From Leptotrichia hofstadii (GTDB lineage Bacteria; Fusobacteriota; Fusobacteriia; Fusobacteriales; Leptotrichiaceae): DNA of 64,000 nt. A program made the position numbers and the translations under genes. Below the pieces are notes generated by a model. That model searched no databases. It was not told the origin of the DNA and was given only the letters and a program-made list of their open reading frames with translations. Numbering within the stretch: the first letter of the stretch is position 1; each line of letters begins with the position of its first letter. Where the stretch lies: NCBI RefSeq assembly GCF_007990525.1, contig NZ_AP019823.1, positions 2,170,001-2,234,000 on the forward strand, read 5' to 3'. This document shows, piece after piece, positions 44,415 through 53,328 of the stretch.

Positions 44415-44475
44415 CATAATCGTTATTTGCCCTGCAATAGTGATTATTGCGAGCGTTTTCATAATAACAATTATG
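44415..44475. repeat. Nested palindrome upstream of the 477-aa protein gene
   Basis: Outer arms CATAATCGTTATT (44415-44427) and AATAACAATTATG (44463-44475) pair with one mismatch; inside them GCAATA-GTGAT-TATTGC forms a second perfect hairpin. It lies 16 bp before the start of the minus-strand gene. The rest of the 44400-44762 gap is AT-rich with a weak hairpin (AAGGGA/TCCCTT, 44714-44744) after sfsA. Confidence 0.7.
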
Positions 44476-44762
44476 AGTTTATTTTTTTAGATTACATTTC
44501 TGATTTTCTGAATTATTAAAAACAGCCTGTAAATATTAAGTTTTCAACGATTATATAAAATTAATTTAAAATTAAATTATGGGTTAAGTATAATATGAAT
44601 AACATTATCTAATCATGGTTTTTTCTGATTTAATTACGATTTTTTCACTAAAAAGATATTAATTTTTTTGATTAAAATGTCTTGAAGAAATGTTTTAACT
44701 TGTAAATTAAGTAAAGGGAAAAAACTTTTTTCGTTCTCTCCCTTCTGAAAATATCTATATTT

Positions 44763-45503
44763 CTAAAATATTCTTTTAGCCACTTCTATATTTTTCACAA
44801 AACACACTTTTCCATCTTTCCTGTACTCCAAAAGCATTGGATAAATTTCCACTCCATTTTTTATCGCTTCGTAAAAAGCTTCTGAAAATTCCCTGTCGAT
44901 AATATGTTCAGGTGCAAAAATTTCTGATTTTCTAAAAATCAAAATAAAGACAGCCGTCCTAAATCCCTCTTTTTTAAGTTCTATGAGCTTCTTCAGATGT
45001 TTTAAGGCACGCACGGAAGGGGAGCCAGGAAATTGAGCAGTTTTTCCATTTACCAAAGTACAGCCTTTCACTTCGACATAAATTTTATCTTTTTCAGTTT
45101 CCAGGTAAAAATCAAGTTTACTATTATTATGCTTAATTTCAGGCTTTATATACAAAAGCTTTCCAAATGGGGAAATTTGTGCATTGTTAAATATAGATTC
45201 TGTAATGTAGCGATGAAAAGCTGTATTAATAAGTATAATTTCTCCATGAACCTTTACTGCGATTACATCCCATCTAGTTTTTCGGTTCTCATTATTAGCC
45301 TTTTTTATAAGCAGTTCAGCCCCGTCAATCAATAATTCTGTTAGCCTGCCTGTATCATGCAAATGAGCAAAATCTTCTCCAGAATAATCTTCATTTTTAC
45401 AGTTGCTTTTAAATTCAAATCTAACTGTAAATCGAGTAACCCTTTCTTTGAAATTTACGATTTTATCGTAATTTATTGTATAAAGAATTTTATTTTTTTT
45501 CAT
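44763..45503 (-). CDS. sfsA: SfsA family DNA/RNA nuclease-like protein
   Basis: 246 aa. Typical SfsA pattern: R-V-T-R-F-T-V near the N-terminus, an OB-like part with H-L-H-D-T-G-R-L-T-E-L-L, and the nuclease core with K-L-D-F-Y-L, Y-V-E-V-K-G-C-T-L (D/E-x-K motif) and FPGSPSVRALKHLKKL. First named for sugar-fermentation stimulation in E. coli; the family has a restriction-endonuclease-like fold. Isolated gene. Confidence 0.9.
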   Translation of the reverse strand: MKKNKILYTINYDKIVNFKERVTRFTVRFEFKSNCKNEDYSGEDFAHLHDTGRLTELLIDGAELLIKKANNENRKTRWDVIAVKVHGEIILINTAFHRYITESIFNNAQISPFGKLLYIKPEIKHNNSKLDFYLETEKDKIYVEVKGCTLVNGKTAQFPGSPSVRALKHLKKLIELKKEGFRTAVFILIFRKSEIFAPEHIIDREFSEAFYEAIKNGVEIYPMLLEYRKDGKVCFVKNIEVAKRIF

Positions 45504-45655
45504 TTGTCTTTCCTCTTTAAGTAGTTATGATTTTAGAATATCATATTTAAAATAAATAAACAAGAAAATTTTATGACTATTAATAAAGTAAAAAATATGT
45601 GATATAATAAATGATAATTTAAAAAATAGGTTTAATAAAAAGAAAGGAAAATATT

Positions 45656-46480
45656 ATGTTTGCAGATATTATTAAAGTATTTATTTTAAGCCTTGTGGAA
45701 GGGCTTACAGAATTTATACCTGTCAGCAGTACAGGGCATATGATTATTGTAGATCAGTTTTTGCAACTTTCACAAAATGAGGAGTTTGCCAACGCATTCA
45801 AGATAATTATACAGTTAGGGGCGATTTTATCGGTAGTTGTGTATTATTGGAAAAGAATTTTTCCATTTGCAAAAGGGCTTAGCAAGAGTCAAAGAGCAGA
45901 TATTATTCAAATGTGGATAAAAATAGTAATTGCAGTGCTTCCTGCAGTTGTGCTGGGACTTCTTTTTGATGATATTATTGACAAAGTACTGTTTAATTCG
46001 GTAGTTGTGGCAGTAATGTTGGTTATTTATGGAGTTATACTTATTTGGCTTGAATCTAGGAAGAAAAAGGAAGGCGGAATTACTTCAATTACTCAGATGT
46101 CAGTAAAAACTGCGATTGGAGTAGGGCTGTTTCAGTGTCTTGCGATGATTCCTGGAACTTCGAGATCGGCTGCTACAATTATTGGTGGAGTTTTGCTTGG
46201 ATTAAATAGAGTTTTAGCAACGGAATTTTCATTTTTTCTTGCGATTCCGACAATGCTTGGGGCGACACTTTTAAAACTAGTGAAACTTGGTACAGCTTTA
46301 AGTGGATATGAATGGTTTTTAATTGCATTAGGTTTTGTGCTGTCATTTGTATTTGCATATGCTGTGATAAAAGTATTTATGAATTACATTAAAAAGCATG
46401 ATTTCAAGATATTTGGATATTATCGGATTGTTCTTGGGATAGTTGTGCTGTTATTATACTTTATGGGAGCTATAAAATAG
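45656..46480 (+). CDS. uppP: Undecaprenyl-diphosphatase
   Basis: 274 aa integral membrane protein (BacA/UppP family) that recycles undecaprenyl pyrophosphate to the monophosphate for peptidoglycan and glycan synthesis. Catalytic motifs: L-V-E-G-L-T-E-F-I-P-V-S-S-T-G-H (Glu15, Glu19, His28) and P-G-T-S-R-S-A-A-T-I near 165. Overproduction gives bacitracin resistance in other bacteria. An extended -10 (TGATATAAT) ends at 45608. Ends one base before the hemZ start codon. Confidence 0.95.
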   Translation: MFADIIKVFILSLVEGLTEFIPVSSTGHMIIVDQFLQLSQNEEFANAFKIIIQLGAILSVVVYYWKRIFPFAKGLSKSQRADIIQMWIKIVIAVLPAVVLGLLFDDIIDKVLFNSVVVAVMLVIYGVILIWLESRKKKEGGITSITQMSVKTAIGVGLFQCLAMIPGTSRSAATIIGGVLLGLNRVLATEFSFFLAIPTMLGATLLKLVKLGTALSGYEWFLIALGFVLSFVFAYAVIKVFMNYIKKHDFKIFGYYRIVLGIVVLLLYFMGAIK

Positions 46481-48004
46481 ATGATAAGAGCGAATATTGA
46501 GATTAATCAGAATAAACTTGAGGAATTTATACGTGTGCTTTTACCTGAGCATTATGATATTCTTTCGGAAAATAGTGAAAATGATGTGGAAATTAGTGTT
46601 AATTTTAGAAAAAATCAAAATGTGGAAAACTTTGACAATAATTGTGGAAAACTAAAAGATTCAGAAAGTGATAACACAGAAAGAATTACTGTAAATACAG
46701 TATTAATTGATAATAAAAATAGAAAAATTTTAAAAGAAGTAACATTTTCACATAAGAAAGTCAATGAAGAATATTTTGATCAGGCAGAAGTTATGGCAAA
46801 AAGTTCCTTGATGAAACTTTTTGATAAAAAAAATGAATATAAATGGGGTATTTTAATAGGAGTACGTCCTACAAAGATTGTAGGGCGTTTTTTAAAGATG
46901 GGGTTATCTTATAATGAAATTAACGAAATATTGGAAAAAATATATCTTGTAAGCAATGAAAAAAGAAATCTTCTGCTAGACATTGTAAAACGTCAAGAGC
47001 CATATCTGGACAAAGAAACAATCGGAATTTATATCGGAATTGCCTTTTGCCCTACAAAATGCTCATACTGTTCATTCCCAGCCTATCTGCTACGTGGGAA
47101 ATATGCAGAGCGATATGATGAATACATAGAGTCAATTTACCACGAAATCCGTGAAATCGGACAATTAACGCAGGAACTTGATTTAAAAATCAACACAATT
47201 TATATTGGTGGAGGAACACCTTCAATCTTAACGGCAGAAGAAATTGACAAATTGCTAGAAACTGTAAAAGAAAACTATAATTTGAATTATTTAAAGGAAT
47301 TTACATTTGAAGCAGGAAGAATTGATACGCTGGATGAAGAAAAATTAGCTATTATCAAAAACTATGGAATAAATAAAATTAGTATAAATCCGCAGTCTTT
47401 TAATGAAAAAACTTTAAAACTTGTAAATCGTTATCACGACAGGGAACAGTTTGATAATGTTTACAAACTTGCTAAAAATTATGGATTGGAAATAAATATG
47501 GACTTGATTTTAGGCTTGCCACGTGAAACTACAGAAGATATTTTGTATACAATGGAAGAAATTTCCAAATACGATATGGAAAATCTGACAATTCATAATC
47601 TAGCAATAAAAAATGCAAGTCGTCTTAACAAAGAAAATTATATTCATGAAGACATATTAGATTATGAAAAAATTTACGAAAAAATCGAAAATGTAACTAA
47701 AAATAAAGAGCTTTTTCCATATTATATGTATCGCCAGAAAAATAGCTTTCAATGGGGAGAAAATCTAGGATATTCACTAAATGGAAGCGAGTCGATTTAT
47801 AATATAGAAATGATTGAGGAAAATAAGACAATTATTGGAATTGGAGCTGGAGCTATTACGAAACTTATCTGGTTTGATGAAGAAAAAAATCGAGATAATA
47901 TAAAAAGGCTCGTAAATCCTAAAGATCCGCTGGTGTGGATGAATGAGCTGGAAGATCGGCTGGAACAGAAAAAATCTGAAATTAAGACATTGTTTAGCAA
48001 ATAA
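46481..48004 (+). CDS. hemZ: HemZ-type coproporphyrinogen dehydrogenase-like radical SAM protein
   Basis: 507 aa. An N-terminal HemZ-specific region (1-165) with G-V-R-P-T-K-I, then a HemN-like radical SAM domain with C-P-T-K-C-S-Y-C (C-x3-C-x2-C), I-Y-I-G-G-G-T-P-S and D-L-I-L-G-L-P. The HemN/HemZ family oxidatively decarboxylates coproporphyrinogen III anaerobically, but many relatives have other roles and no other haem genes are in the window. The ATG directly follows the uppP stop codon, indicating translational coupling. Confidence 0.85.
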   Translation: MIRANIEINQNKLEEFIRVLLPEHYDILSENSENDVEISVNFRKNQNVENFDNNCGKLKDSESDNTERITVNTVLIDNKNRKILKEVTFSHKKVNEEYFDQAEVMAKSSLMKLFDKKNEYKWGILIGVRPTKIVGRFLKMGLSYNEINEILEKIYLVSNEKRNLLLDIVKRQEPYLDKETIGIYIGIAFCPTKCSYCSFPAYLLRGKYAERYDEYIESIYHEIREIGQLTQELDLKINTIYIGGGTPSILTAEEIDKLLETVKENYNLNYLKEFTFEAGRIDTLDEEKLAIIKNYGINKISINPQSFNEKTLKLVNRYHDREQFDNVYKLAKNYGLEINMDLILGLPRETTEDILYTMEEISKYDMENLTIHNLAIKNASRLNKENYIHEDILDYEKIYEKIENVTKNKELFPYYMYRQKNSFQWGENLGYSLNGSESIYNIEMIEENKTIIGIGAGAITKLIWFDEEKNRDNIKRLVNPKDPLVWMNELEDRLEQKKSEIKTLFSK

Positions 48005-48011
48005 TGCTAAT

Positions 48012-48046
48012 AAGGAGATAGCTACGAAAGTTTTTCTCCTTTTTTT
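48012..48046 (+). terminator. Terminator of uppP-hemZ
   Basis: AAGGAGA and TCTCCTT form a 7-bp stem followed by a T run. Confidence 0.8.
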
Positions 48047-48074
48047 CTTCAAAATAAAAATTGGAAAAATAAAA

Positions 48075-48105
48075 AACAGAGAATGAACTGCTCCCTGTTT
48101 CTAAT
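48075..48105 (-). terminator. Terminator of rpmE2
   Basis: AAACAGGGA and TCTCTGTTT pair on the minus strand, followed by TTTTTATTTTT. Confidence 0.75.
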
Positions 48106-48114
48106 ATTTTTAAA

Positions 48115-48354
48115 TTATAAGTTGTATTTTTTCTTAAATTTATCAACTCTTCCAGTTTCATCAACAAATTTAGATTTTCCAGTGTAGAATGGATGAGAAG
48201 TTGAACTTGTTGCAACTTTTATTACTGGATATTCCTGTCCTTCAAAAGTTGTTGTTTCTTTAGAAGTTTTTGTAGATTTTCCTAAGAATTTTTCTCCGTT
48301 GCTTGTATCTTCAAACACTATGAATCCGTATGATGGATGTAAATCTTTCTTCAT
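48115..48354 (-). CDS. rpmE2: Ribosomal protein bL31, type B (zinc-free paralogue)
   Basis: 79 aa. Starts [20 protein letters not shown] and ends [27 protein letters not shown], a clear L31. It lacks the C-x-x-C zinc site of type A L31, so it is the C-minus form that in other bacteria replaces the zinc-bound form when zinc is short. No Zur box was identified in the promoter region. Confidence 0.95.
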   Translation of the reverse strand: MKKDLHPSYGFIVFEDTSNGEKFLGKSTKTSKETTTFEGQEYPVIKVATSSTSHPFYTGKSKFVDETGRVDKFKKKYNL

Positions 48355-48408
48355 GATATTTATGCTCCTTTCTATTTATAACTATAATTATTTTCAATAT
48401 TTCATATA

Positions 48409-48437
48409 ATAATATCATATTTTTCTTTAATTTTCAA
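48409..48437 (-). promoter_or_regulatory. Promoter of rpmE2
   Basis: Minus strand: TTGAAA (48437-48432), 17-bp spacer, TATTAT (48414-48409). Confidence 0.65.
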
Positions 48438-48488
48438 GTGTCTTGGATTGGAATTTTTAACAGCCACTTTTTTATTCATAAATATTTT

Positions 48489-49016
48489 TCATTTTATAAA
48501 AAAATCTTCTTTTTTTATGATTCTCTGATTACTGCTTCCTCTAAACTTTAAATTAGGATCATACAGTTCTTTCACAAATCGCCCATCCACCAAAACATCG
48601 ACATGCTCAAGACATTTTCTCCGAAGTTCGTCTTCTAGCACTTGCTCCAGCGTATAGCCAGTATAAAGCCAAATATTTTTTTTCGTTTTTTCCTTCAAAA
48701 ATTTCAGCACTTTTAACATATCCACTGGATTAAAAAGTGGATCTCCTCCACTTATTGTGATGCCATCAAGTAATGTATTTTCATTTATTTCTTTGGCAAT
48801 TTCTTCTAATTTTTCATAAGTTAGGAGATTCCCGTGCTTTGGATTCCACGAATATTCGTTGTGGCAACCAGGACAGGCGTGGGAACAGCCAGCAAAATAA
48901 AGTGAATAACGAAGTCCAACACCGTCAACAATCGTCTCTTTATAAGTCATTAAGAGTCTTAATGTAAAATCATTTTTCAAATTTTTTTCTGATGCCTTAA
49001 CTTTGACTTTGCCCAC
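48489..49016 (-). CDS. nrdG: Anaerobic ribonucleotide reductase activating protein
   Basis: 175 aa from a GTG start (AGAGGT at 8 nt upstream). Radical SAM protein: the cluster motif C-S-H-A-C-P-G-C-H-N follows D-G-V-G-L-R-Y-S-L-Y-F-A-G; ISGGDPLFNP and WLYTGYTLEQV are also typical of NrdG. It makes the glycyl radical on NrdD. It lies 37 bp downstream of nrdD on the same strand. Confidence 0.93.
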   Translation of the reverse strand: MGKVKVKASEKNLKNDFTLRLLMTYKETIVDGVGLRYSLYFAGCSHACPGCHNEYSWNPKHGNLLTYEKLEEIAKEINENTLLDGITISGGDPLFNPVDMLKVLKFLKEKTKKNIWLYTGYTLEQVLEDELRRKCLEHVDVLVDGRFVKELYDPNLKFRGSSNQRIIKKEDFFIK

Positions 49017-49053
49017 TTTATTTTACCTCTTTCTCACAAATCTCAAAATTATC

Positions 49054-51246
49054 CTATCTTACTCCGTGTTTTACCCTGTCGTGCTCTTCAGCTTGCTTTG
49101 CACTGTTCCAGCTATCTAAATCTCCTGTGAGATACCCTGTTATTCTTCTGATTCTGGAAATATTATGGCTTTTGCAAATTGGACATTCATCATAAATTAT
49201 CGCTTCGGTTCCGCAATCTCTACATCTGTCAACAGGGTGGTTTATCGATCCGTAGCCAATTCCTGTATCTTTCATTACTTTTACAATTTTTAGCATAACA
49301 CCCATATTTTTACGAGCTTCCCCGTCCAGTTCCACATAAGTAATATGCCCACCTTTTGTTAATTTATGAAACGGTGCCTCTTTCCTTATTTTATCAAAAA
49401 GACTGATTTCTTTTTTTACGTCAATATGGAATGAATTTACGTAATAATCCCTGTCCGTGACATTTTTGATTACTCCAAAATCATTTTTATCAATACGTAA
49501 AAATCTTCCCGCCAGACTTTCTGCTGGAGTTGCTAAAATCGAATAGTTCAAATTATACTTGTCCCTAAACTCATCTGCAACTGTTCCCATTTTTTCAATC
49601 GTGTTGTAAAGCACTTTATAGGCAATTTCGCTTGTTCCGTGTTCTGCATCAAATAAAGCATACATTGCGTTTGCTCCACCTACAAATCCTATCGAAAGTG
49701 AACCTGAGTTTATCGCTTCTGCCACTTCCTCGTTCCCGTCTTTTAGACCAAGTCCCTTCCACAGATTGTTGCTTCTCATAAATGGAAATTGTTTTGCCAA
49801 AGCTGTTTTTTGGAAATTATAACGCTCGTAAAGCTGTTCTCCTGCAAGATAAGTCAGTTCCAATACTCTTTTTTGGAATTCCTTTGTCAGTAATTCTATT
49901 TTTTTATTATTTTTTTCTTCCTCATTTGCAAATTTTTTAGCTTTTTCCATTTCCGCAATTTCATTTTCTACATTTTTTCTTGTTAAAATGGCAACTCTAG
50001 GAAAATTTATGCTCGTAAATGATAAATTTCCACGTCCAAGACTGCTCTTTTCACCATTTATGTTTTCAAAGACACGTGTACGGCAACCCATTGTTGCAAT
50101 TTCATATTTATATTTTTCAGGATCGTCTATTCTCCATTTTTCATGTTTATTAAATTCTGAATCTAGAAATACAAAGTTCGGAAACAGTCTTCTGCTGGAA
50201 GTTTCACAGGACAACAGCAATAAATCAAAATTTGGCGCTTCAAACTTTATTTTTTTATCTTCCAGTTCATTTTCATAAGAAATTTTTTGATTTTTTACAC
50301 TTTCCAGTGCCACATCAAAATCACTTTGAGCTAAATTATAATCATTTTCAGTGTAATTAAGTCCTTCCTTCACTTTAAAAATCTGTATTGGGAAAATTGG
50401 AGTTTCATTTTTTCCAAGCCCGCTAGATGTCGCCTTTAACAGTTCACGAATTACCATTCGCCCTTCTTCTGAAGTGTCTGTTCCATAATTTATAGAAGAA
50501 AATACGACTTGATTCCCTCCACGTGAGTGCATTGTATTTAGATTGTGTAAAAATCCTTCCATTGCCTGATAAGTTTCATTTTTAGTATCTTCATACGCTT
50601 CCACCAGTAATTTTATCAAATCATTTTTATTTATTTCAAAATATTCTTCAAGCAATTTTATTTCATTTTCATTACATTTAATTGATGAAATATTTTTTAG
50701 CAGAAATTCTTTTGCATTATTTTCAAATTCTTTTGTAATTTCTACTCCATTTCTAATTTCAGCAAAACTCAAGATTCTTCTTTTTAAGTGTCGTCTAAAT
50801 GATTTTAACACACCTTTTGCCATGTAAAAATCAAATGCGGGTATTGCCTGTCCGCCATGCTGCTCGTTCTGGTTTGTCTGAAAAATAATTGTAGCAAGAG
50901 TGGCATAAGTAGAAATGCTCTGTGCTTCCCGAATATATCCATGCTTAGTATAAAACCCCTTTTCAAACATATCTGCCAAGTCATACTGCAAACAAGTCGT
51001 AGTCTTACTGGAATAAAAATCCAAATCGTGAATATGAATAAAGCCTTTTTCATGAGCTTCCTTGAATTTTGGAGATACCAAATTTTCCAAAGCATAGATC
51101 TTTGACACTTCACTTGCAAACTTCATCATTTGTCCAGCTGGAGTCATTGAAGACATATTGGCATTCTCATTACATGTGTCATTGCTCTCAACATTCACTA
51201 TCCCTGCTATTATATTTTTCAAATTTTCTGTCAATTGTGGTTGCAT
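49054..51246 (-). CDS. nrdD: Anaerobic (class III) ribonucleoside-triphosphate reductase
   Basis: 730 aa. Makes deoxyribonucleotides without oxygen by a glycyl radical. Seen: NENANMSSMTPAGQMM near residue 23, IHDLDFYSSKTTTCLQYDL, the C-terminal zinc site C-R-D-C...C-P-I-C, and R-I-T-G-Y-L with the radical Gly. The family's usual N-terminal ATP-cone (about 100 residues in E. coli NrdD) is absent, so dATP feedback must differ. Ribosome binding site GGGAGG. Controlled by tandem NrdR-type boxes. Confidence 0.95.
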   Translation of the reverse strand: MQPQLTENLKNIIAGIVNVESNDTCNENANMSSMTPAGQMMKFASEVSKIYALENLVSPKFKEAHEKGFIHIHDLDFYSSKTTTCLQYDLADMFEKGFYTKHGYIREAQSISTYATLATIIFQTNQNEQHGGQAIPAFDFYMAKGVLKSFRRHLKRRILSFAEIRNGVEITKEFENNAKEFLLKNISSIKCNENEIKLLEEYFEINKNDLIKLLVEAYEDTKNETYQAMEGFLHNLNTMHSRGGNQVVFSSINYGTDTSEEGRMVIRELLKATSSGLGKNETPIFPIQIFKVKEGLNYTENDYNLAQSDFDVALESVKNQKISYENELEDKKIKFEAPNFDLLLLSCETSSRRLFPNFVFLDSEFNKHEKWRIDDPEKYKYEIATMGCRTRVFENINGEKSSLGRGNLSFTSINFPRVAILTRKNVENEIAEMEKAKKFANEEEKNNKKIELLTKEFQKRVLELTYLAGEQLYERYNFQKTALAKQFPFMRSNNLWKGLGLKDGNEEVAEAINSGSLSIGFVGGANAMYALFDAEHGTSEIAYKVLYNTIEKMGTVADEFRDKYNLNYSILATPAESLAGRFLRIDKNDFGVIKNVTDRDYYVNSFHIDVKKEISLFDKIRKEAPFHKLTKGGHITYVELDGEARKNMGVMLKIVKVMKDTGIGYGSINHPVDRCRDCGTEAIIYDECPICKSHNISRIRRITGYLTGDLDSWNSAKQAEEHDRVKHGVR

Positions 51247-51359
51247 TTCTATTCCTCCCTCATTTTCTGTACCCAGTTTCCTATCTCTAAAAATTTACAA
51301 GCCATCAATTCCCAGTCCCCTTCTCATTATCAATAATTCAAACGTATTTTTAACAAAAA

Positions 51360-51414
51360 ACACTATATATAGTTTCGATAACATAATGATAACACAATAT
51401 TTTGTGTTTTTCAA
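51360..51414 (-). promoter_or_regulatory. nrdD promoter with tandem NrdR boxes
   Basis: Minus strand promoter: TTGAAA (51414-51409), 17-bp spacer, TATCAT (51391-51386). Two 16-bp palindrome-like boxes, ACACTATATATAGTTT (51360-51375) and ACACAATATTTTGTGT (51392-51407), start exactly 32 bp apart, three helical turns, as in known NrdR operators. One box fills the promoter spacer, the other lies just after the transcription start. The rest of the 51247-51659 gap shows nothing more than the bioY promoter. Confidence 0.88.
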
Positions 51415-51597
51415 GTTTCATAAAAAATATATATAATTCCATAATTAGCCATTTTTATAAATTATTTTCGTTTTCACTCCCCTTGTTTTGGATAAAAAAA
51501 ATTTATTTATTTTCCTTTAATCATATATTGCATAGATTATTTATTCCCTCTTCAATTTAAAATTTATTTATTTTGAAAAATAAAAAAAATGATTTTA

Positions 51598-51632
51598 TTG
51601 ACTTTTGATATTACAAGTGTTACAATATTGTA
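51598..51632 (+). promoter_or_regulatory. bioY promoter with overlapping palindrome
   Basis: TTGACT (51598-51603), 17-bp spacer, TACAAT (51621-51626). The -10 is part of a perfect 12-bp palindrome TACAATATTGTA (51621-51632), a possible repressor site. It does not resemble the usual BirA or BioR box. Confidence 0.7.
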
Positions 51633-51659
51633 TATAAATAAAAATATGGAGGTTTTCTT

Positions 51660-52235
51660 ATGAAACAGAATGCACTAATTAACAGCATTGTTAAAATTGA
51701 AACAAAAGAAAAGGAAATTTTGAGAAATATTCTTTTAGTATTTGGTGGAACTGTGTTTTTATCTATACTGGCACAAATCTTAATTCCATTAAAACCTGTA
51801 CCAATTACTCTTGGATCATTTGCAGTTACATTAATAGGACTGTTATACGGTAGAAAATTAGCAACAGCAACTATTCTTTCATATGTAGCAGCTGGTACAG
51901 TGGGGATTCCTGTTTTTGCCAACTTTAAAACAGGTGTACTATTTTCACCAAGTGGCGGATATGTTTTCGGATATATTGTTGCTGCAATATTTCTAGGATA
52001 TTTGGCTGACAAGGGGTTTACAAAATCTTATGCAAAAACAATTTTAGCATTAATAATTGCCAATGTAATTATTTATGCATTAGGAATATTGCAATTATCG
52101 TTATTTGTACCTAACAAAGACGTATTTAAATTAGGGGTTTATCCTTTCTTAATAGGAGATACTCTAAAAATGTTGGTAGTTGCCTCTTTAGTTCCAACAT
52201 TATGGAAATTTGTTCCTAAAAATGATAAACAATAA
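51660..52235 (+). CDS. bioY: Biotin ECF transporter substrate-binding subunit
   Basis: 191 aa, six membrane helices. BioY signatures: K-P-V-P-I-T-L-G-S-F-A-V-T near residues 42-54, G-L-L-Y-G-R-K-L-A, and F-S-P-S-G-G-Y-V-F-G-Y. Binds biotin for uptake, with or without a shared ECF energy module, none of which is in the window. No biotin synthesis genes are nearby, suggesting dependence on external biotin. Confidence 0.95.
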   Translation: MKQNALINSIVKIETKEKEILRNILLVFGGTVFLSILAQILIPLKPVPITLGSFAVTLIGLLYGRKLATATILSYVAAGTVGIPVFANFKTGVLFSPSGGYVFGYIVAAIFLGYLADKGFTKSYAKTILALIIANVIIYALGILQLSLFVPNKDVFKLGVYPFLIGDTLKMLVVASLVPTLWKFVPKNDKQ

Positions 52236-52250
52236 AATTTTAAATACTAT

Positions 52251-52291
52251 AAATTCCCATTTTTATAAAAAATTTAGATGGGAATTTTTTT
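52251..52291 (+). terminator. Terminator of bioY
   Basis: AAATTCCCAT and ATGGGAATT pair, followed by a T run. The remaining gap to 52561 is AT-rich; an ORF-like stretch there has no support. Confidence 0.8.
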
Positions 52292-52561
52292 ATGTAACTA
52301 AGGTTACGCTGTAATTCTAAAAAAATATTATACAATATGAGCGGAGAAAAATTAATTTGAATTGATTTAGAAGAGTTGTATATAAAACAGTTTATTATAA
52401 CAGCTTCTGTCAAACCTTTCAAACAAAGTACATTTTTTAATATTCAGATAAAAATTCTAATATTATTAAATGTACTTTTTATTTTTATGTTCAAATTAAT
52501 TTTAATTAGCGTGATATTAAAGCTTCTGGGTGCATTGTCTAAAAAAATTATTAAAGAAGTC

Positions 52562-52627
52562 TTGACAATCAAGGTGTTTAGTGGTAACATTATAACGTTA
52601 TTAGGTTAGCCTAATTTATAAATTAGG
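52562..52627 (+). promoter_or_regulatory. Promoter and DtxR/MntR-type operator of the metal transport operon
   Basis: TTGACA (52562-52567), 17-bp spacer, TAACAT (52585-52590). Just downstream, TTAGGTTAGCCTAA (52601-52614) and the perfect 18-bp palindrome CCTAATTTATAAATTAGG (52610-52627) overlap by sharing CCTAA. Both contain the TTAGG/CCTAA half-sites typical of DtxR-family boxes. The product of the next gene is the natural regulator. Confidence 0.8.
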
Positions 52628-52653
52628 TCAAACTAAAAAAGGAAGGAGTTGGG

Positions 52654-53328
52654 ATGAGCAGAAGTATAGAAGATTATTTAAAAGGAATATACACTTTGAA
52701 AAAAAAGAAGGAATATTCTAATAAAAAACTTGCAGAATATTTAAATATATCTCCAGCTTCAGTCAGCGAAATGATAAAAAAGCTGGTAAATGATGATTAT
52801 TTAACTATTGACAAAAAAACAGTAAAACTTACTGAAAAGGGGAATAAATTTGCACTTGATATTATACGTAAACATAGGGTTTGGGAAGTTTTTTTATTTG
52901 AAAGGCTAGGATATGATAAAGAGGAAGTACATAAGGAAGCAGAAATTTTGGAGCATGTAACAAGCAATAAGTTACTTCAAAAACTGGAAAAATTCTTATT
53001 TTACCCTAAAGAATGTCCACATGGCAGTCCAATTTTCTATGATGTAAAAAACTTCAATGAAGAAAATATTATAAAATTGTCTGAAGCTGAGGAAGATGAC
53101 GAAGTTGTTATATTAAGTGTCGAAGATAATATCGAATTATATGATTATCTACGAGATTTGAATATAAATTTAAAGGAAGAATATATTGTCGACAAAAAGG
53201 ATCCGTTTGATGGGCCAATATATTTAAAAAGTAAAGCAGATCATGAAAAAGCAGTAGCTTTTAATGCAGCAACTATGATTAAAGTTTACAAAAAAAATGA
53301 AGACACGGAGGAAATAGATTATGAGTAA
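52654..53328 (+). CDS. DtxR/MntR-family metal-dependent transcriptional regulator
   Basis: 224 aa. N-terminal winged helix (MSRSIEDYLKGIYTL...ISPASVSEMIKKLVNDDYLTI), metal-binding/dimerisation domain with R-K-H-R-V-W-E-V-F-L, E-A-E-I-L-E-H-V and C-P-H-G-S-P-I, and a C-terminal FeoA/SH3-like domain (about 145-224). Length and third domain resemble DtxR/IdeR or streptococcal ScaR more than the short Bacillus MntR. Likely senses Mn(II) or Fe(II) and represses its own operon. Overlaps the next gene by 8 bp. Confidence 0.88.
   Translation: MSRSIEDYLKGIYTLKKKKEYSNKKLAEYLNISPASVSEMIKKLVNDDYLTIDKKTVKLTEKGNKFALDIIRKHRVWEVFLFERLGYDKEEVHKEAEILEHVTSNKLLQKLEKFLFYPKECPHGSPIFYDVKNFNEENIIKLSEAEEDDEVVILSVEDNIELYDYLRDLNINLKEEYIVDKKDPFDGPIYLKSKADHEKAVAFNAATMIKVYKKNEDTEEIDYE

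Noticed and set aside
51598-51632. BirA or BioR operator at bioY
   Set aside because: The palindrome TACAATATTGTA does not resemble either known consensus; kept only as a palindrome.
52376-52609. 77-aa hydrophobic ORF between bioY and the DtxR-family gene
   Set aside because: TTG start without a ribosome binding site, and its end overlaps the promoter and operator of the metal operon.
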